Assembly: GCA_035041965.1 (NCBI GenBank)
Contig: JAPYMA010001360.1
Span: 1 to 64,000, forward strand
Origin: Anisakis pegreffii
Lineage: Eukaryota > Nematoda > Chromadorea > Rhabditida > Anisakidae
Direction: 5' to 3'
Length of the DNA: 64,000 nt
Shown: one piece after another, positions 12,401-27,777 of the stretch
Numbering within the stretch: the stretch's first letter is position 1
Layout of the letters: each line of letters begins with the position of its first letter
The notes under the pieces: generated by a model
Seen by the model: only the letters and a program-made list of their open reading frames with translations
The model's database searches: none
Told to the model about the DNA's origin: nothing
Made by a program: the position numbers and the translations under genes

Positions 12401-13835
12401 AAAATGCCAAGAAAATTACCAATATCATCTGCGTAAAACTAGTTTTTAAATGGCATAAACTTGACATAAAAACCGTGATTAAGGATAAATCTAACTCGTA
12501 AAATTCCTCAACCGGACTCATCAGTGCATGTTCCTGAATGAAACGCTCTCGATCGCCCGAACTGCTATCATTAAACGCATGACAAGTGCCGTTGAAATAT
12601 GTGCTTCCCGGCCATATCGCTTGACACGCATCCTCGTCAGCATGTGTAACACAGCCTAACAATAAAATTCGATCTCACCTCACTCTCATTTTATAAATGT
12701 CTCAATTTGGTCTGGTGCCGCACTGAAACGATCAAATCTAAGTTTCAGCAAACCTGGTGTATTCCAGTAATTTGTGCATGTTGTCCAAGTGCCACTTTGT
12801 CCAGTGATAATGGTGTACAGATAGATCATCACCCATGCAATTATAACGTTGTAATAGATAGCTATCAACATTGATATGCATGTCATCGCTACACCCAATC
12901 CTGGAATGTACTATTTGATTACTGAGAAGCGTTTTCAGCTCTGTGAGCAGCTGCCGAAATAATTTTTATTGCAATTAGCTCAACGACATTTCAAAAACGA
13001 TTGTTGCATTTCACAAAAAAAAACAATTTGCGAGAGCTGATACATGCATCAAATCAAAAATCAAACAATAACATGACTGAATATACTTGAAATTGCTAAG
13101 AGATGCGTATGAAGAATTAAAACGAACAGAACCTTGTAATGCCGGAATGAGACGTCCATAAATAACAGCTGGTCCGGATCTTGTGAACTGTCCTATGCAC
13201 ATTTCCATATAAAGCAATGGAAGACCAACAGAAAGTGAGCAGAATACATACGGTATTAAGAAGGCACCTGAATGAGCATCTGTTACATTCAAGAAGTGTC
13301 TGAATTGCTCATTCTGCAACTTCATCGTCTCAGCTCAACTTCACCAGTAGCAGTGGTGCATTAGCATCATGATCATCTATTAGAATGACGACAATCATTT
13401 AACATAACATTATCGTGGCAATGATAGTGAAGAGATTATCATTTTTAGCGTTATTAGTATGAGCGAGTGATCCTTTCTCAGGATTGAAAACAACAAACGA
13501 CTCTCCAATGAATTCAGATCCCAGTCCTACCAATACCTTCACGATCATATTAACGGATAGAGTTATTCAGTGGTTAATGGACCATGTTTTAGCATGCACT
13601 GAGCTTGGTACACCTTTAGCAGTAAAGCAACCGCTCATTCAGTACAACATCATGTCGTGTGCGGCAACAATTTTGGATATTGGAGCAATTAAACTCGATT
13701 CAAAAACTGACCTCCACCATTTTCGTAAGCAAGATATGGAAACCGCCAGATATTACCGAGGCCAACAGCATAGCCAATGCACGTTAACATGAATTGCACT
13801 TCGCTGTTCCATTGACCTCTTTTCACTTCGGTCAT
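9486..13835 (-). CDS. SLC6-family Na+-coupled (amino-acid type) transporter
   Basis: Eleven exons join in phase into 576 residues: 13835-13712, 13267-13133, 12900-12754, 12655-12496, 12209-11939, 11801-11573, 11323-11196, 10579-10466, 10262-10163, 9989-9859 and 9677-9486. An in-frame stop lies just upstream of the ATG, so the start is firm. Visible SLC6 features are the RxxW gate motif (R6-W9), TM1 with [10 protein letters not shown] (25-34), a two-Cys second outer loop with Asn-Gly-Thr and Asn-Asp-Ser sites, and TM6 with ATQ and SLAVG (284-295). The RDSII segment, the TM8 motif [12 protein letters not shown] and twelve membrane segments are also present. TM1 carries Gly where monoamine carriers have Asp, so an amino-acid-like substrate is likelier than a monoamine. 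Asp323 replaces the usual TM7 Asn. The last exon ends in VV-stop beside a possible GT donor, so a longer C-terminus is possible. The substrate cannot be named. Confidence 0.95.
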
Positions 13836-16800
13836 AATTTAGACGAGAGGTAGTTTTGTACAGTAATTATTATACAGTAACTACGAGTCGAGTATAGAGT
13901 GAAGCGTGCAGCGGAATAAAGAAGAATTACCGTAGACCGTTTTGAAAAGTTTTATGCAGATGTTTACGCACACCTACAGCCCGTGTGCCGTCGAATCGTA
14001 ACAATAACTGCAATAGAAAATAGAAAGTAACGTTGTGGGTAACAATTAAAATTTCAGACTCAAAGTTACGCTCATAACGGATCAGATAAAGCGGATCAGA
14101 GCAGAATGAAACAAAGTATAATGGCTGTTATTTGTGGATTTCTATTCCGAACTGGATCGTTGCGAGTAATTCACGTCAGGTTAATAACTTCTGATAGATG
14201 TAAAAAACATAATAATGATCCCAATCTGCCGCCTACTTCGTCGTCCATGAAATACTGTTTAAAAGTAGCAAACTGGAGTAATGGATTGTTCTGTTGTTAG
14301 ATTACATTATTCTGGCGCGTAATCTTTCAGAATGTGTTAGTGTGTTGGCTGAATTGGTGTTTTTGTTTATAGCTGAATGGTGGTAATCTGATGTAAAATC
14401 CGAGTGAGAGTGTCTGATACGTGATTATCCAGCGAGATCAAGCGATCAAACATCCAACGAACATATCAAAACAACTCTCATGCTCTGATTCTACTCGTTT
14501 CTATGAAACACTATGAATTAAACCATAGACGACTTTTTCAGTGAGTATGCGCGCAGTGCATCAGACAGCTTTCAATTTCATAAAACACCATGTAAAGATT
14601 GCTCAAAACAGTGAGTATCAGTGATGACATCCGAACGAAATCTCAGTTCAGTCGGAAGGAATCCGGCCCAATCGACTTTTCAACATTCCGAAATTGGTAT
14701 TCCGACCGAATATCAAAATTTCTTGGTCAGAATCCGAACCTCGGAATTTTGACAGAATGGAATTTTCGTCAGATATTACCGACCCAACTTTATTTGATTA
14801 CCATCACTAACGAGTATCTTTTCAGACGATGATATCGACAAATTCTTCAACATAATCACACTGAACGGTGATTGCTAAGCGAATTTGAAGTCGTTTGAGT
14901 AAGAGAAAAACTGAGGACACTGCCAACTTCCAATTAGGCGGCTATTTATTGAAAAGATTCGAAATGAAGTTTTTTAAATACACTGAATTTTTGAATACAC
15001 TTCTGAAAAAAAATTCTAAATAAACTCCTAAACAGAGTTTTTCAGTGGAGATACAAATGGATGATGCATTGAGATGATTTTAATCGAACAATCGGCAAAG
15101 TTGTATAGAATGCACATACATATTGCGCCCGCAACTTTCATGATCAGATTTTTTCGTTTGACGACTTTCGTTCAACTGTTCTATTGTGCTAAATAATCGT
15201 TTGCATTAATCAAACGATTCATTTTCACTAATATCGAATTTTAATGATTCCAATTCCAAGGATGCTAACATTCCAACGATAACGTTTCTACATTGCTATA
15301 TCAATTCCAAAAGAAGAACAAATACGTCAAAATAATTCTAACTGCACAAACGAAAAGCAATTAAGTGAGAAACGAGGACAACTTGCGCATAACGTTTCGA
15401 ACAAGCTGAAAAAGCCAGTCACTTGACTACTGATGAAAAAATTCATTTTGAGAAATTTATAGAGGATGGATGAATGTGTCACCGATCAAGCAAATACAAG
15501 TGTTCAAAAAAATCTCGTGATATGGTTTTGTCATGTTCAAATGTTCATTGACACATTTACAATATAACTTATTTGATTACTAAATAAACAGCAAAGAATT
15601 CACTACTGGAATGTGTTGTTATTCCAAATGTTCTTCTGATATCGCGGAACATTCCAACCATACCCAATCTCAGATGTTATTGATCATGATCATGCTTTGT
15701 TCGTCTTCTTCTCCTTCTCCTCTTATCACCACGTGTTTAGAAAATTCATCGAGTGAATTCTTGAAAAGTATGCAGTTGTTATACACAAAGTTCCAATCAT
15801 ACCAGAAATGCCGGAGATTGTTAATCATTTACAAGTGGCACTACGAGGTGCATTTCTCAAACTGTGATACGTTTCATTGTGATGCTTGTAAGAAAGAATT
15901 GCTACTTTCAATAACATCAGCAAGTACATTTTCATTCATCAACATTTATCTAATACAAATGGACTGACTGCATCTGGTATTTTGACTGTTATGAATGGTA
16001 CTGAACTAAATTACATCTCAAGTATTTTGGTATCCTAGTTGAATTGCACGCGATAATTGCCTGTTGTGTCCGTGTTCAAATCAACGATAACATCTGATAT
16101 ATGAGGAATGTAGAATAGCAGTTGACGAAATGCACTACTTCACTTGCGATTCAATACTCGGAACTCTTCCGAAAATTTGAATTGCCTGAAGATTTCGTAC
16201 GATTCATCCAAGTCAGACGACATCGACGTTTGCATTTTCGAAAAGATGACAGCACTCTATGAGTTTAAAAGCGTTTGCAAATATTCTAAAATTAAGTCGT
16301 CGTAAAGTACATCGCAAAAATTGAAATGAACGAATGGCCAATTTAAGAAAGTCGTTTCAACTATATCCGAGAGAGTTTATCACTATGCATGTGATTGATA
16401 TCGATGAGAAATGAAATTGCGATTTCAAATCAGCCATCTGAATGGCTGAACAAATATCCATCTAAACACTTCATTATGACACGTTATCTGCACCAAGCGT
16501 TCGTTTTTTGATCGACCGAATCGTTTGCCCATTGTCGATGAATTTGTGGAATTACTGGCGAAAGAAGATGCATTCAGGAAGAAGACTTCAGCCACTTTTT
16601 TTTGAAAATAAAAACTATTGTTTTGATTACTAGACTTGATAAATCTGCTAATAATATACTGGAACAAGCGAGACTTAAAAAATTAAACGTCCCCTTTTTT
16701 TCGCAACAAGTTTAATTTTCTCATCTGCTTGTGACATGAAAAAAAAGTGTATTTTCATGAGAATCGCTTTCAAACGGCACACACCGGCACAACCACACCG

Positions 16801-18982
16801 GATCGGCTCGATGAATTAGTGCACTATAACGAAGGGTGCACAGATGCAAAACTATCGTCTGTGAAAACTTTACGCTTATTACGACTAACTGAAAAATGTT
16901 ATGTGATGAATGAATTTCATTTGTTCATCTCAAGCTTTTATGCGACGACACAATGTTCATGTCCAACTTTTATACAACGACACTCTCCTCGAAAATGTCC
17001 ATTCAATATCAAAGAAAAAACAAACGAAACAAAAATTCCAACTAAAGAACTAACAAAAAAATCTCACATTCGGGAAGAACTCACAAAATCGAAAAAAAGA
17101 ACTATCTATTACAACTGAATAAAAACCGATCAAACACTGATTGTGAGCAAATTTTCCTTATTGTTAGCTAAACAATACACTCATAACCCTTCAAAGTGGC
17201 TGGGTAACAGGATGATGGTAGGTGGATACACTAATAAATTAAGTCCAATTTAATGGAGCCATGAATTGAAGTTGAAGGAGTTCGTTGAATTGGCTTCAGC
17301 TGAAAAAATGAATGAATTCCACCGTTAACGCATTGAGAGAAATGATTTCAACAAATCTAAAACAATAAGTCAATATCGTAATTGTAATCATCAGAATATC
17401 CCGCAAACATAAAAACTGACGGCTAGCTCCCAAAGGATTTGGAAAAATCATATCGGAAAATGATTGCCGTCAACTTTTTTTACGTGTAACGGAGTACACT
17501 CAAAATCTGCTTACACTCAAATACACTTACACTCAATCTGCTTACACTTACACGACGTACACTCAAATTAAATCTTAACAAGTTTCTACCATATATATAT
17601 ATGGTTTTATCAGTTATTTTGATAAGCTTCTTCAACAAAAATGTGAACATGAATCAGTGTTGATGCACTTTTCTCATAAAATCACTGAAACGTATCGAAC
17701 CATAAAACAATTTCGAGACAAAAGTTTTTGACATTAGCAACGAAAATTTCATCGCTTCTTTGCTTATCCCAAAATGGCAATTTCAGCGAACGTTCTGACA
17801 AAAAACGAAAGAAATGAACGTGACCAAAATCAATTAAGAAATATTAGATTATAAATGAAAAAAGACACAACAGATCAAAGCGTTCGAATATTCATCGAAC
17901 GGTGTCGATTGATATTTTATATCAGCATTGGTTCGATTATTGCAGACATTAATATTTTATGAAGAAAAAATTGCTAATTTTACATTTTTTGAACAACTGA
18001 ATTAAATCATCAACGAGAAGTGATCGCAACACAAATACGTTCATGCTTTATTCGCGTAACATATCACATTAACTGATGAGAAGTTGAGCACAGAAAACAT
18101 CTTCTCATCACTGGTGACGATTCGATGATACTAACGGTGTGCTGCTAATCGTATAAATTTCATCGTTCTCAAATGAACTACTGCACAGCTTTGCGTAACA
18201 AATAACACACATATACATACATATGCATATATGCAACGATTGAGAATAGCACTGAAGACGGAATATTTCGGCATGCAAAATGACACCATAAAATACATCG
18301 TTAAAGTTCAATATTTTCTAAATGCAAACATAAATTAAATCGAATTCATCATTCCCTGCCAAGATGATCGAAATAATTGCTTCTGAATAATTCATTCGGA
18401 AGCGATCAATACTTTTGGTGATCGTTTTTGTATTCACGAAAAAAAATTCGTCAACTCGTTAATATCAATTTATTCTGATGAATTATCTGGAGAACAAAAT
18501 GGCATTAAAATGGACTATACTGTATCAAAAATTCATGGAAGAGGATGAACTCCGTCCGCTATTGCACCCCATCAGTGCACTGTTATGAAATCTATTTAGT
18601 TTGAATTTCGCAAAAAGCGAAAAGTCACTGAATCAACAAGCGAACGCTAATGCCATATGCATATAAACGGGAATTGTTATTCAGATATCTAAGCTTCCAT
18701 TAATTCTCGAAATACGACACAGGCGAAATATCAATGTTGGAATTATATGAAAACTTAGTCAAGAAACACGAAGAAAACACAACACAAATGAAATAATGCA
18801 GAGAAAATACAACCTCCAAAGATGAGAATATAGCAAAATCACTTACAAGCAGATCATATGTATAATACAAAAATAATGTTGCATAAATTATCACATTTGA
18901 CTGGACGTATGATGCGCGGATGTTGGTTCGGGTTAACGATGCTGTCAAGTTGGTGCGAGTATTAATCACAATAAACCATCAA
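13836..18982. other. Intergenic stretch, no supported gene
   Basis: About 5.1 kb of AT-rich DNA with only short open frames lacking recognisable domains or convincing splice partners. Its start holds the 5' flank of the SLC6 gene. Confidence 0.5.
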
Positions 18983-20041
18983 TCAATTTGCTTTATCGAA
19001 TATCAGATCACAATTATTTGTTAAATCAGTTCGTTGCAATACGGGTGACGTTCTTATAATACTGATCTCGAACTGAAAATCACTAGATTCTTTTGAATGA
19101 AAGCAACAATAAACGGTGTTTCATCAAATATCAAGCCACAGTTGATGGCACTTTACAATAACAGAGAGAAAATGCAAAAATACAACTTCATGTGAAATGA
19201 AATGAATTCCAAACAAAAACCGAAAAACATACCACTCTCAATCCACGTTCAATTGGATCAGTCAGATGAAAACCGGCAGGGACGTAGACATTTTCATTTT
19301 GCTCATTCAGAAATGTACTAATTGCGATCAGCTGCTTTTCGTACTGGGTCTGTAAATGGACAAAATCCACAACCTTTCTTCAGCTGCTCACCGAATTTAA
19401 CATCAATCACAAACAGCTTTTCATAGTGCACACATTCTACGGAGTTGGAAATCTTACTATTCGAAGCATACATCGCATCATCACTCACTGATCATACTAT
19501 AGCAAATAAAAGAGGAGCTCTTGATGGCACACTGAAATTAAAGGAAATAAATAATGATGATAAGAACAGGAAATGAAACAACCTTAGTGATAAGCCGAGA
19601 TATATAACACGATAAGCATCCTATTAATGTTTCCATCACCGACGCACAACACACCTCTTCGGCTTTACTGTAATAGCCGTTAAGAGTGGTTATTGTGTGT
19701 GCCCATTCTTCTTCAGTTATCTGAAAAGAGACGATATTAACGCTAATGATTACACTGGAATTTAGCATACAACTAGCAACATACAAAGAGGCATGCGTCA
19801 ATAAAACCTTACCAACAAAACCCTTTTCACCTCATCGATAAACTGCAGAAATATATTTACGAGGAATAACATGAACAGAAGACAACAGATGTTCAAAGTG
19901 CTAAAAATGAAATACCTTTCCGTCGAGAGCAATCGGATAAGCCGTTTCAAACTGCACACCGAGTCCTTTCGAGTAATCTCGTTGAATGAAAATTTTATTG
20001 CAACTGTTCAGCGGAACCTTCACGTCTGTACGAGAGCTCAT
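18983..20041 (-). CDS. GOLGA7/ERF4-like subunit of protein acyltransferase
   Basis: Four phase-0 exons, 20041-19916, 19720-19583, 19349-19233 and 19072-18983, give 156 residues. The chain carries the GOLGA7/ERF4 hallmarks: a start with KIFIQRDYSKG, a middle with EEEWAHTITTLNGYYSKAE and LIGCLSCY, and an end with EQNENVYVPAG and LTDPIERGLRV. In animals this family binds a DHHC palmitoyltransferase (DHHC9/ZDHHC5 type; yeast Erf4 with Erf2) at Golgi or plasma membrane and supports palmitoylation of Ras-like proteins. Human GOLGA7 is 137 residues. The extra length here is in the last exon, whose FEISI start aligns with the family's IEITIY but whose remaining residues do not resemble it. An upstream ATG opens only a four-codon frame, so the MSSRTDV start was chosen; an AG just upstream could be a trans-splice acceptor. 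Confidence 0.93.
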
Positions 20042-22512
<2,471 letters not shown>

Positions 22513-22985
22513 CAGTCGTGTGCTGTGTGTACGAAGCAATTCGGATTAAGGTGTTGTGAAGCGAACCTTAAGATTGCGCATGGTCTTTTTTTTGGCTGTG
22601 CATAATTTATATTTGAGTTATACATATCGTTTCCATGATGCATTCATGTTGCAGATGTGTAACTGCAACTAAGTTTCAGTTATCGATCAAAAACAAAATC
22701 ACAATGTCCAACTTTTAGTGATAAGGCTTCACAATCGACTCGTTTTTAACAACATCTTAATATTCATCTTGTATTTCGTAACACTTGTTCAGTTGCTAAA
22801 GATTGTTTTGGGTAGATGCAATGATGTTTCAAAATCTCGAATCACTTCGTTTCTATTTCTTTTATATCAACTGCTCATAAACGTCTAATGAGAGGATTTT
22901 TGATTGCAGATTCAGTACGACTTCATCGTTCAGCTGATTGCATCATTGTTCGTTTCAGTGTGTTGTACATTTCAGTGAGTCATTG

Positions 22986-25900
22986 ATGTCAACGAGACCA
23001 CTAATGAATGTCAACGAGGATTCTGAAATTCTGTCGAAACTTGGAAGTAAGATTTGGATCGAGATCTCTTCCACTCAGTTACTTCATTGTCGTCAATTCA
23101 GCCTTAATCCATCATCCAGGAGGGTAGATAGGATTACTTCTAGGTGGGAGACAAGGGCGTTAACGAGATTCGGGCCTTAGAGATTGCTTTATTCTTAAAT
23201 ATTTAATTGCTTTCCCTGTGCCTCCTCCCCAGCTGGCTAAGCTGCTGCCATCATCATATAGGAGTTTAATATGGTTGTTGTGATCTGTTCATCATTGTAT
23301 GTTTCCATTTCAGTATTATCCACGAAACAAAGCCCAAACAAAGCCCACAAACAAACATCATCGTCTACACCACGAAAGGAGAAAAACGATTTTGTTGAGG
23401 TGAAAGTGGATGACTGGAAATGGGAAGCTGACACATTTGCTGCTCAAAGTGACGACGAACAAAGTGATGAAAATCTCGTCTACGATAAGGTAAATCTTCC
23501 GATTTTCATTCCTCCAAAGTACTTCAGTTTCGTTGTTAAAATCTCGTTTACGCTTAATGTTGGTGAATGAATTGAAGCATGAAACTTCTACTTCTAAAAA
23601 AGATTTAATTTAGTTCAATATTGGCGGTATTTCAGCATACTTTACTGGACGATCGTTCGTCGAATCGAAGTTTACGACGAAGGTCGAGTGGTGTGACATG
23701 TCGAAACATTCTTCTTGCATCTTCTTTTCTTTCTTTGGTAAATCATTCCATGAATCAATTTTAATTTATAATGATTTGAATGGAAATTCAGCGATTCTTT
23801 CGGTTCTGTGCTAAAATGCCCAATTACGTTTATGCTAATGCTTGTTTCTATGCTAAATTCGTAAGATTGTCATATGCCATTTTGTTGTTCAGGAACTGTT
23901 TCATTTTAGTGACGTCGAATGATTGTTCATTTAAGGGATTATCGTTGTCGGTTGTTGGACCGACATTACCGGACATTGGCACAGCAACATTACCTGGTAT
24001 TGGTAGCGATAACTCAACCAACATGATTTCGCTTTCATACGTTATTGTGTTCAGTGCCATAGGCCAGTTATTCGGCACTGTCATTCGTAAGTTTGTTTCA
24101 TTTTATTGTTTTGTCTTTGTGATTCATCAAGATTGGAGATTAATATGCGCAATTTGTTCAGCGCATTGATTGGAGAGTGATATGCATCATTATTGATTGC
24201 AGTGAGTTGGCTCTTTACAAGAATAAGCCCAATGGTTTTCCTATTATTTTGTACGCTAGGCGTCGTGCCGTTCACCGTTCTAATTGCGTGGTCAACGTCA
24301 CTGAGTATTTGTGCTAGAAACATATGCGTGCTGGGCATCTTCCTTGGTGCTATTCATCGAGGCTAGTTTCTACGTTTTCATTTCGGTCATGACAAAGTGA
24401 AATATCTTCTTCATGGATTCATTATAAATCCATCATGATTTAGCCTGAATCCACAATTTTTTACGTTTTCCAATGAAATTATAAGAACAACAATAAATTC
24501 CAAAAGTTATAAGAGTTTACTCAAATTTCACGTCAACCTACGTCGACATATAGGTTTTCTAACGAAATTTCGTTTTGTCATTGCAATCATAAAACAATAT
24601 TGCAAAATTGTTGGATAACTATTGAGTAGCAACGCTATTAAAGATTACATTGTCAGACTTTATCATAAATCATTTACTGGATATTCTGTGAATAATATTC
24701 GATATTACAGGCGTTTTGATAATAATGTACGGTAAAGGTGGAGGTGTACGGACGTTATTCGCTCTGCATGCGTGTTTAGCTCTAGGTGGATGTATTGCAC
24801 CATTAATGAGTGCACCGTTCGTCTTCAATAGTGTACGCACTGGGACATTACCAACAAACCCTTTAATGTCTATTGATATCAACGGTCATCATGCAGTCAA
24901 CAAGAGACATATCACTGGGATTGAGGCGCTGAATGCAACGGGAATTGATGACCAAATGACGAATAGCTCTGAACTGATCGCATCAGCAGTGGAATCACCA
25001 AAACGGTCGGTTGATGTTATCGGAAGAAATGCTTTGTTCTGTATATTGGTGCTTTTGTTTATGCTGTGGATCTAAATATCCGGGCGGTGTTTTTTCTGAT
25101 TATGGTTTCCGTTGGAAACGTTCGATTGTTTTCTGTAATTCTGATGATTCGTGCAGTTTAAAGGATACATCAAGAACACGGTTTTCATCTCAGTTTTGAA
25201 TAACCACTGGGCTTACATTTGTTAATTCGTTCACTGATTCAGACCGGATCATGCAATTGGTCAAGTGTCAGAAGTGGAACCAAAATCCAAAGAGAACCAA
25301 TTGAAACGAAAAGAAGTTGAAGCACGAAAGAAACAACAGAAAGAAGCAGCGAATGACGAACGCACTATCAATGAGAATTGTAACTCATCAACAGCGAACT
25401 CATCCGATTGCGCAAACGCCGAACAGAATCGACGACATGATGAAAGGTTAGATATGAGGATGCAAATTTGAAACGTTCGACGTGATTTGAACGGAGCGAA
25501 TCGAACACATTTCGTTTATCTTCAATTAGTGTTTGATCACTTATTTCTATGCCATCAAATTTCGATCGATGATCCATGAAGCAGTTTTTTGGTTCCGTAA
25601 GGGTGTTCATGGCTCTATATTTGATCCGCATGCATCATTTCTTTAATCATTTTACAGTTCGTCATCAAAATCCGTCTCGTCGACACCACCAATGGGTAAT
25701 GGCAGTGATAGTCTAAGTAATAAGAATGCGAATAAGGATCAAATCCAGCATTCGACTGAACCGAGTGTGAAGCTTTCGACTAGTCGTCCTTCTCCTGCAA
25801 GCACAACTCGTATGTCCCCATCGAGCACAACAACAACAATACTTCCAACGACAACGACTACAATAAAATCTATTACGACCAAAACACTTTCGCATCACGA

Positions 25901-27777
25901 ATCACCTATCAAATCCGGGGTCTCTGCCGAAAAAAATCCATCATCAAAAATATTCGGAAAGATTGTGACAAATGGTCAACAGACAGACTCATCAACCATA
26001 CATTATGGATATTTGGATGAAAGTGATATGTGGAAAATTGTGAAGAAACAGGCTCGTTTTTGATTTATTTGCCCGAGAAAATGGGGCTCAAGTTTAGGTT
26101 ACGTTGAGCAATTTTGATGTTGCTTGTAATCAACAACAATAAAATTCAGGTGTTGGAATTGAACGATGTGAAACTGATCTATTCACTTGTGGGTGTGTTA
26201 TGTCTTTGTTGTACAATACCATTTGTGATATCGTTTATTTGTTGTTGTGAACCACTGTCCATGGTGCCAGATCTCCGAATCGCTAAGGTACTCACAAAAT
26301 ACTTTTATGAAGTTTATTTTCAAATGATTCAAATCAGTTTTACTCATTTTGATAAATTGTTGATACAGAATTAGATAAGAAATGGTCTCGTTCCAGTTAG
26401 TGAGATCGTTCATCACATTCTAATTAATATTCAGTTACGTTCCGATCCGGAAACGAATAACACAGATCGGACAGATCAAGATGCCGTCTATTGTTGGCGT
26501 TTCATGGCGAGACTTTTCTTCATTTTGGTTGGAGGTGTTGAAATGTCTCTCGGATCGTTGGTGACCCTCTACATTCTTGGAATATTCCCCAAGCAACCAT
26601 CACAGTTGAACGGTGCATTAGTAACATCAACGTTTTGGGCTGGTGTTCTCATTACACGTCTGGTGTGCACGTTCAGGTCAGCAGCTTTTCGAGTTTGCTG
26701 TAAAAATAATTTGTTTTTCTAATCAGAAGCTCCACTTAATATTTCCGTAAACTCCACTTGATATTTCCAATCTTTTCATTTGTTTTGTAGTTTAGTATTT
26801 CTGAAGAAATGATGATCAGAAAGTGAAATCTGTGAATTTATGAGTGAATGTACATTCAATGAAATTGATTGCAGTATCCGAATCGCCACCTCACCACGAG
26901 TGATGCAAATGCTTTTGCTGGCTGCATCGGCTCTTTGTGGCTATGCTGCGCTATTCCCATCGACTACTCTCCATGCAATCTGTTTGCAGCTGTTCCTTAT
27001 CGGTAAATTCTGTTATTCTAAAGATTAGGACAGATCTTAAATTGTCGACGATATTGAATGCATTCCTAAGAAATTAAAGTTCTTTCAAGAGGTGCATAGT
27101 TTCTTCGGATGGTGATTTTTCGTTGTTTGCATAGATTCAATATGTATACATAGGCATGTAAAAATGATCCATATTAATTATATATGTCAGAATGTAATTC
27201 ATTTCTTCAATATTTTAAAACTCGACTGTCCAATTTTCATTCCGTTATCAGCCGGTCACCATTCGATCGTTTAATGTCACATGGTTTATGATGGAAGAGT
27301 TCCATTTTAGGTATATTGACTTCGTCACTGCAACCTGGTTTGTTGTGTTGGCTAGACTCTCAACTAGCGATAAGTCGTCTGTCGTCGACTCTTCTCTACG
27401 CTTCGAGTGTGTCGATAGGACACGGCCTAATACCATATTTGAGTGTGATATTCATGTCTAATTATTCATCTGTATCGAATCTTCTGTTGACGTGTGCAGT
27501 TTGTTTGAGCTTTGCGTTCATCTTGCACATGCTGTTGGTTCGTTCTGTGCGCAAACTGGCACGTTTCAACGCGATCAACGAATTCTCGGATACGGTGATG
27601 ACGAATGAAGAGGATGATGAGGACGAGGCGGAACGTGATTCGAACAAGAATCAACAAACGAAACGAGAAACCACTCGAAATGGCGGCGCAAATTATGTGG
27701 CGTTGATAAGCAGTGATCTGGAAATGGATACGCTGGTGGATATTGGTGAAGAAGCTGATCCAGATGATGATTTGTGA
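22986..27777 (+). CDS. Major facilitator transporter, MFSD4 (NaGLT1)-like
   Basis: Twelve exons join in phase into about 834 residues: 22986-23046, 23314-23489, 23636-23737, 23936-24086, 24203-24361, 24711-25005, 25243-25446, 25658-26039, 26150-26287, 26435-26676, 26875-27002 and 27311-27777. After about 110 hydrophilic residues comes TM1 (SLGLSLSVVGPTLPDIG), whose GPTL-D pattern and spacing recall MFSD4. TM2-5 follow, then a loop of about 250 residues with NAT and NSS sites, a Lys/Glu-rich stretch and a Thr/Ser-rich segment. TM6 (VKLIYSLVGVLCLCC) and the C-terminal half follow, and the tail is acidic. MFSD4 proteins are orphan or sugar-type carriers; the substrate here is unknown. Exon 5 fits best with a GC donor at 24362. 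The donors after exons 6 and 8 are weak, so those joins are less certain. An AG just before the ATG could be a trans-splice site. Confidence 0.82.

Noticed and set aside
13484..13792. 102-codon plus-strand frame
   Set aside because: It is antisense to exon 1 and intron 1 of the SLC6 gene, where the minus strand carries the TM1 signature.
16425..16667. Possible neuropeptide-like GKRFGR motif on the minus strand
   Set aside because: A single motif, no signal peptide, no repeated peptides and no clear exon structure.
24961..25199. Apparent frameshift in the MFS gene near 25020, with a hydrophobic frame after it
   Set aside because: A donor at 25006 joins in phase to 25243, and the true TM6 is supplied by the exon at 26150-26287, so no frameshift is needed.
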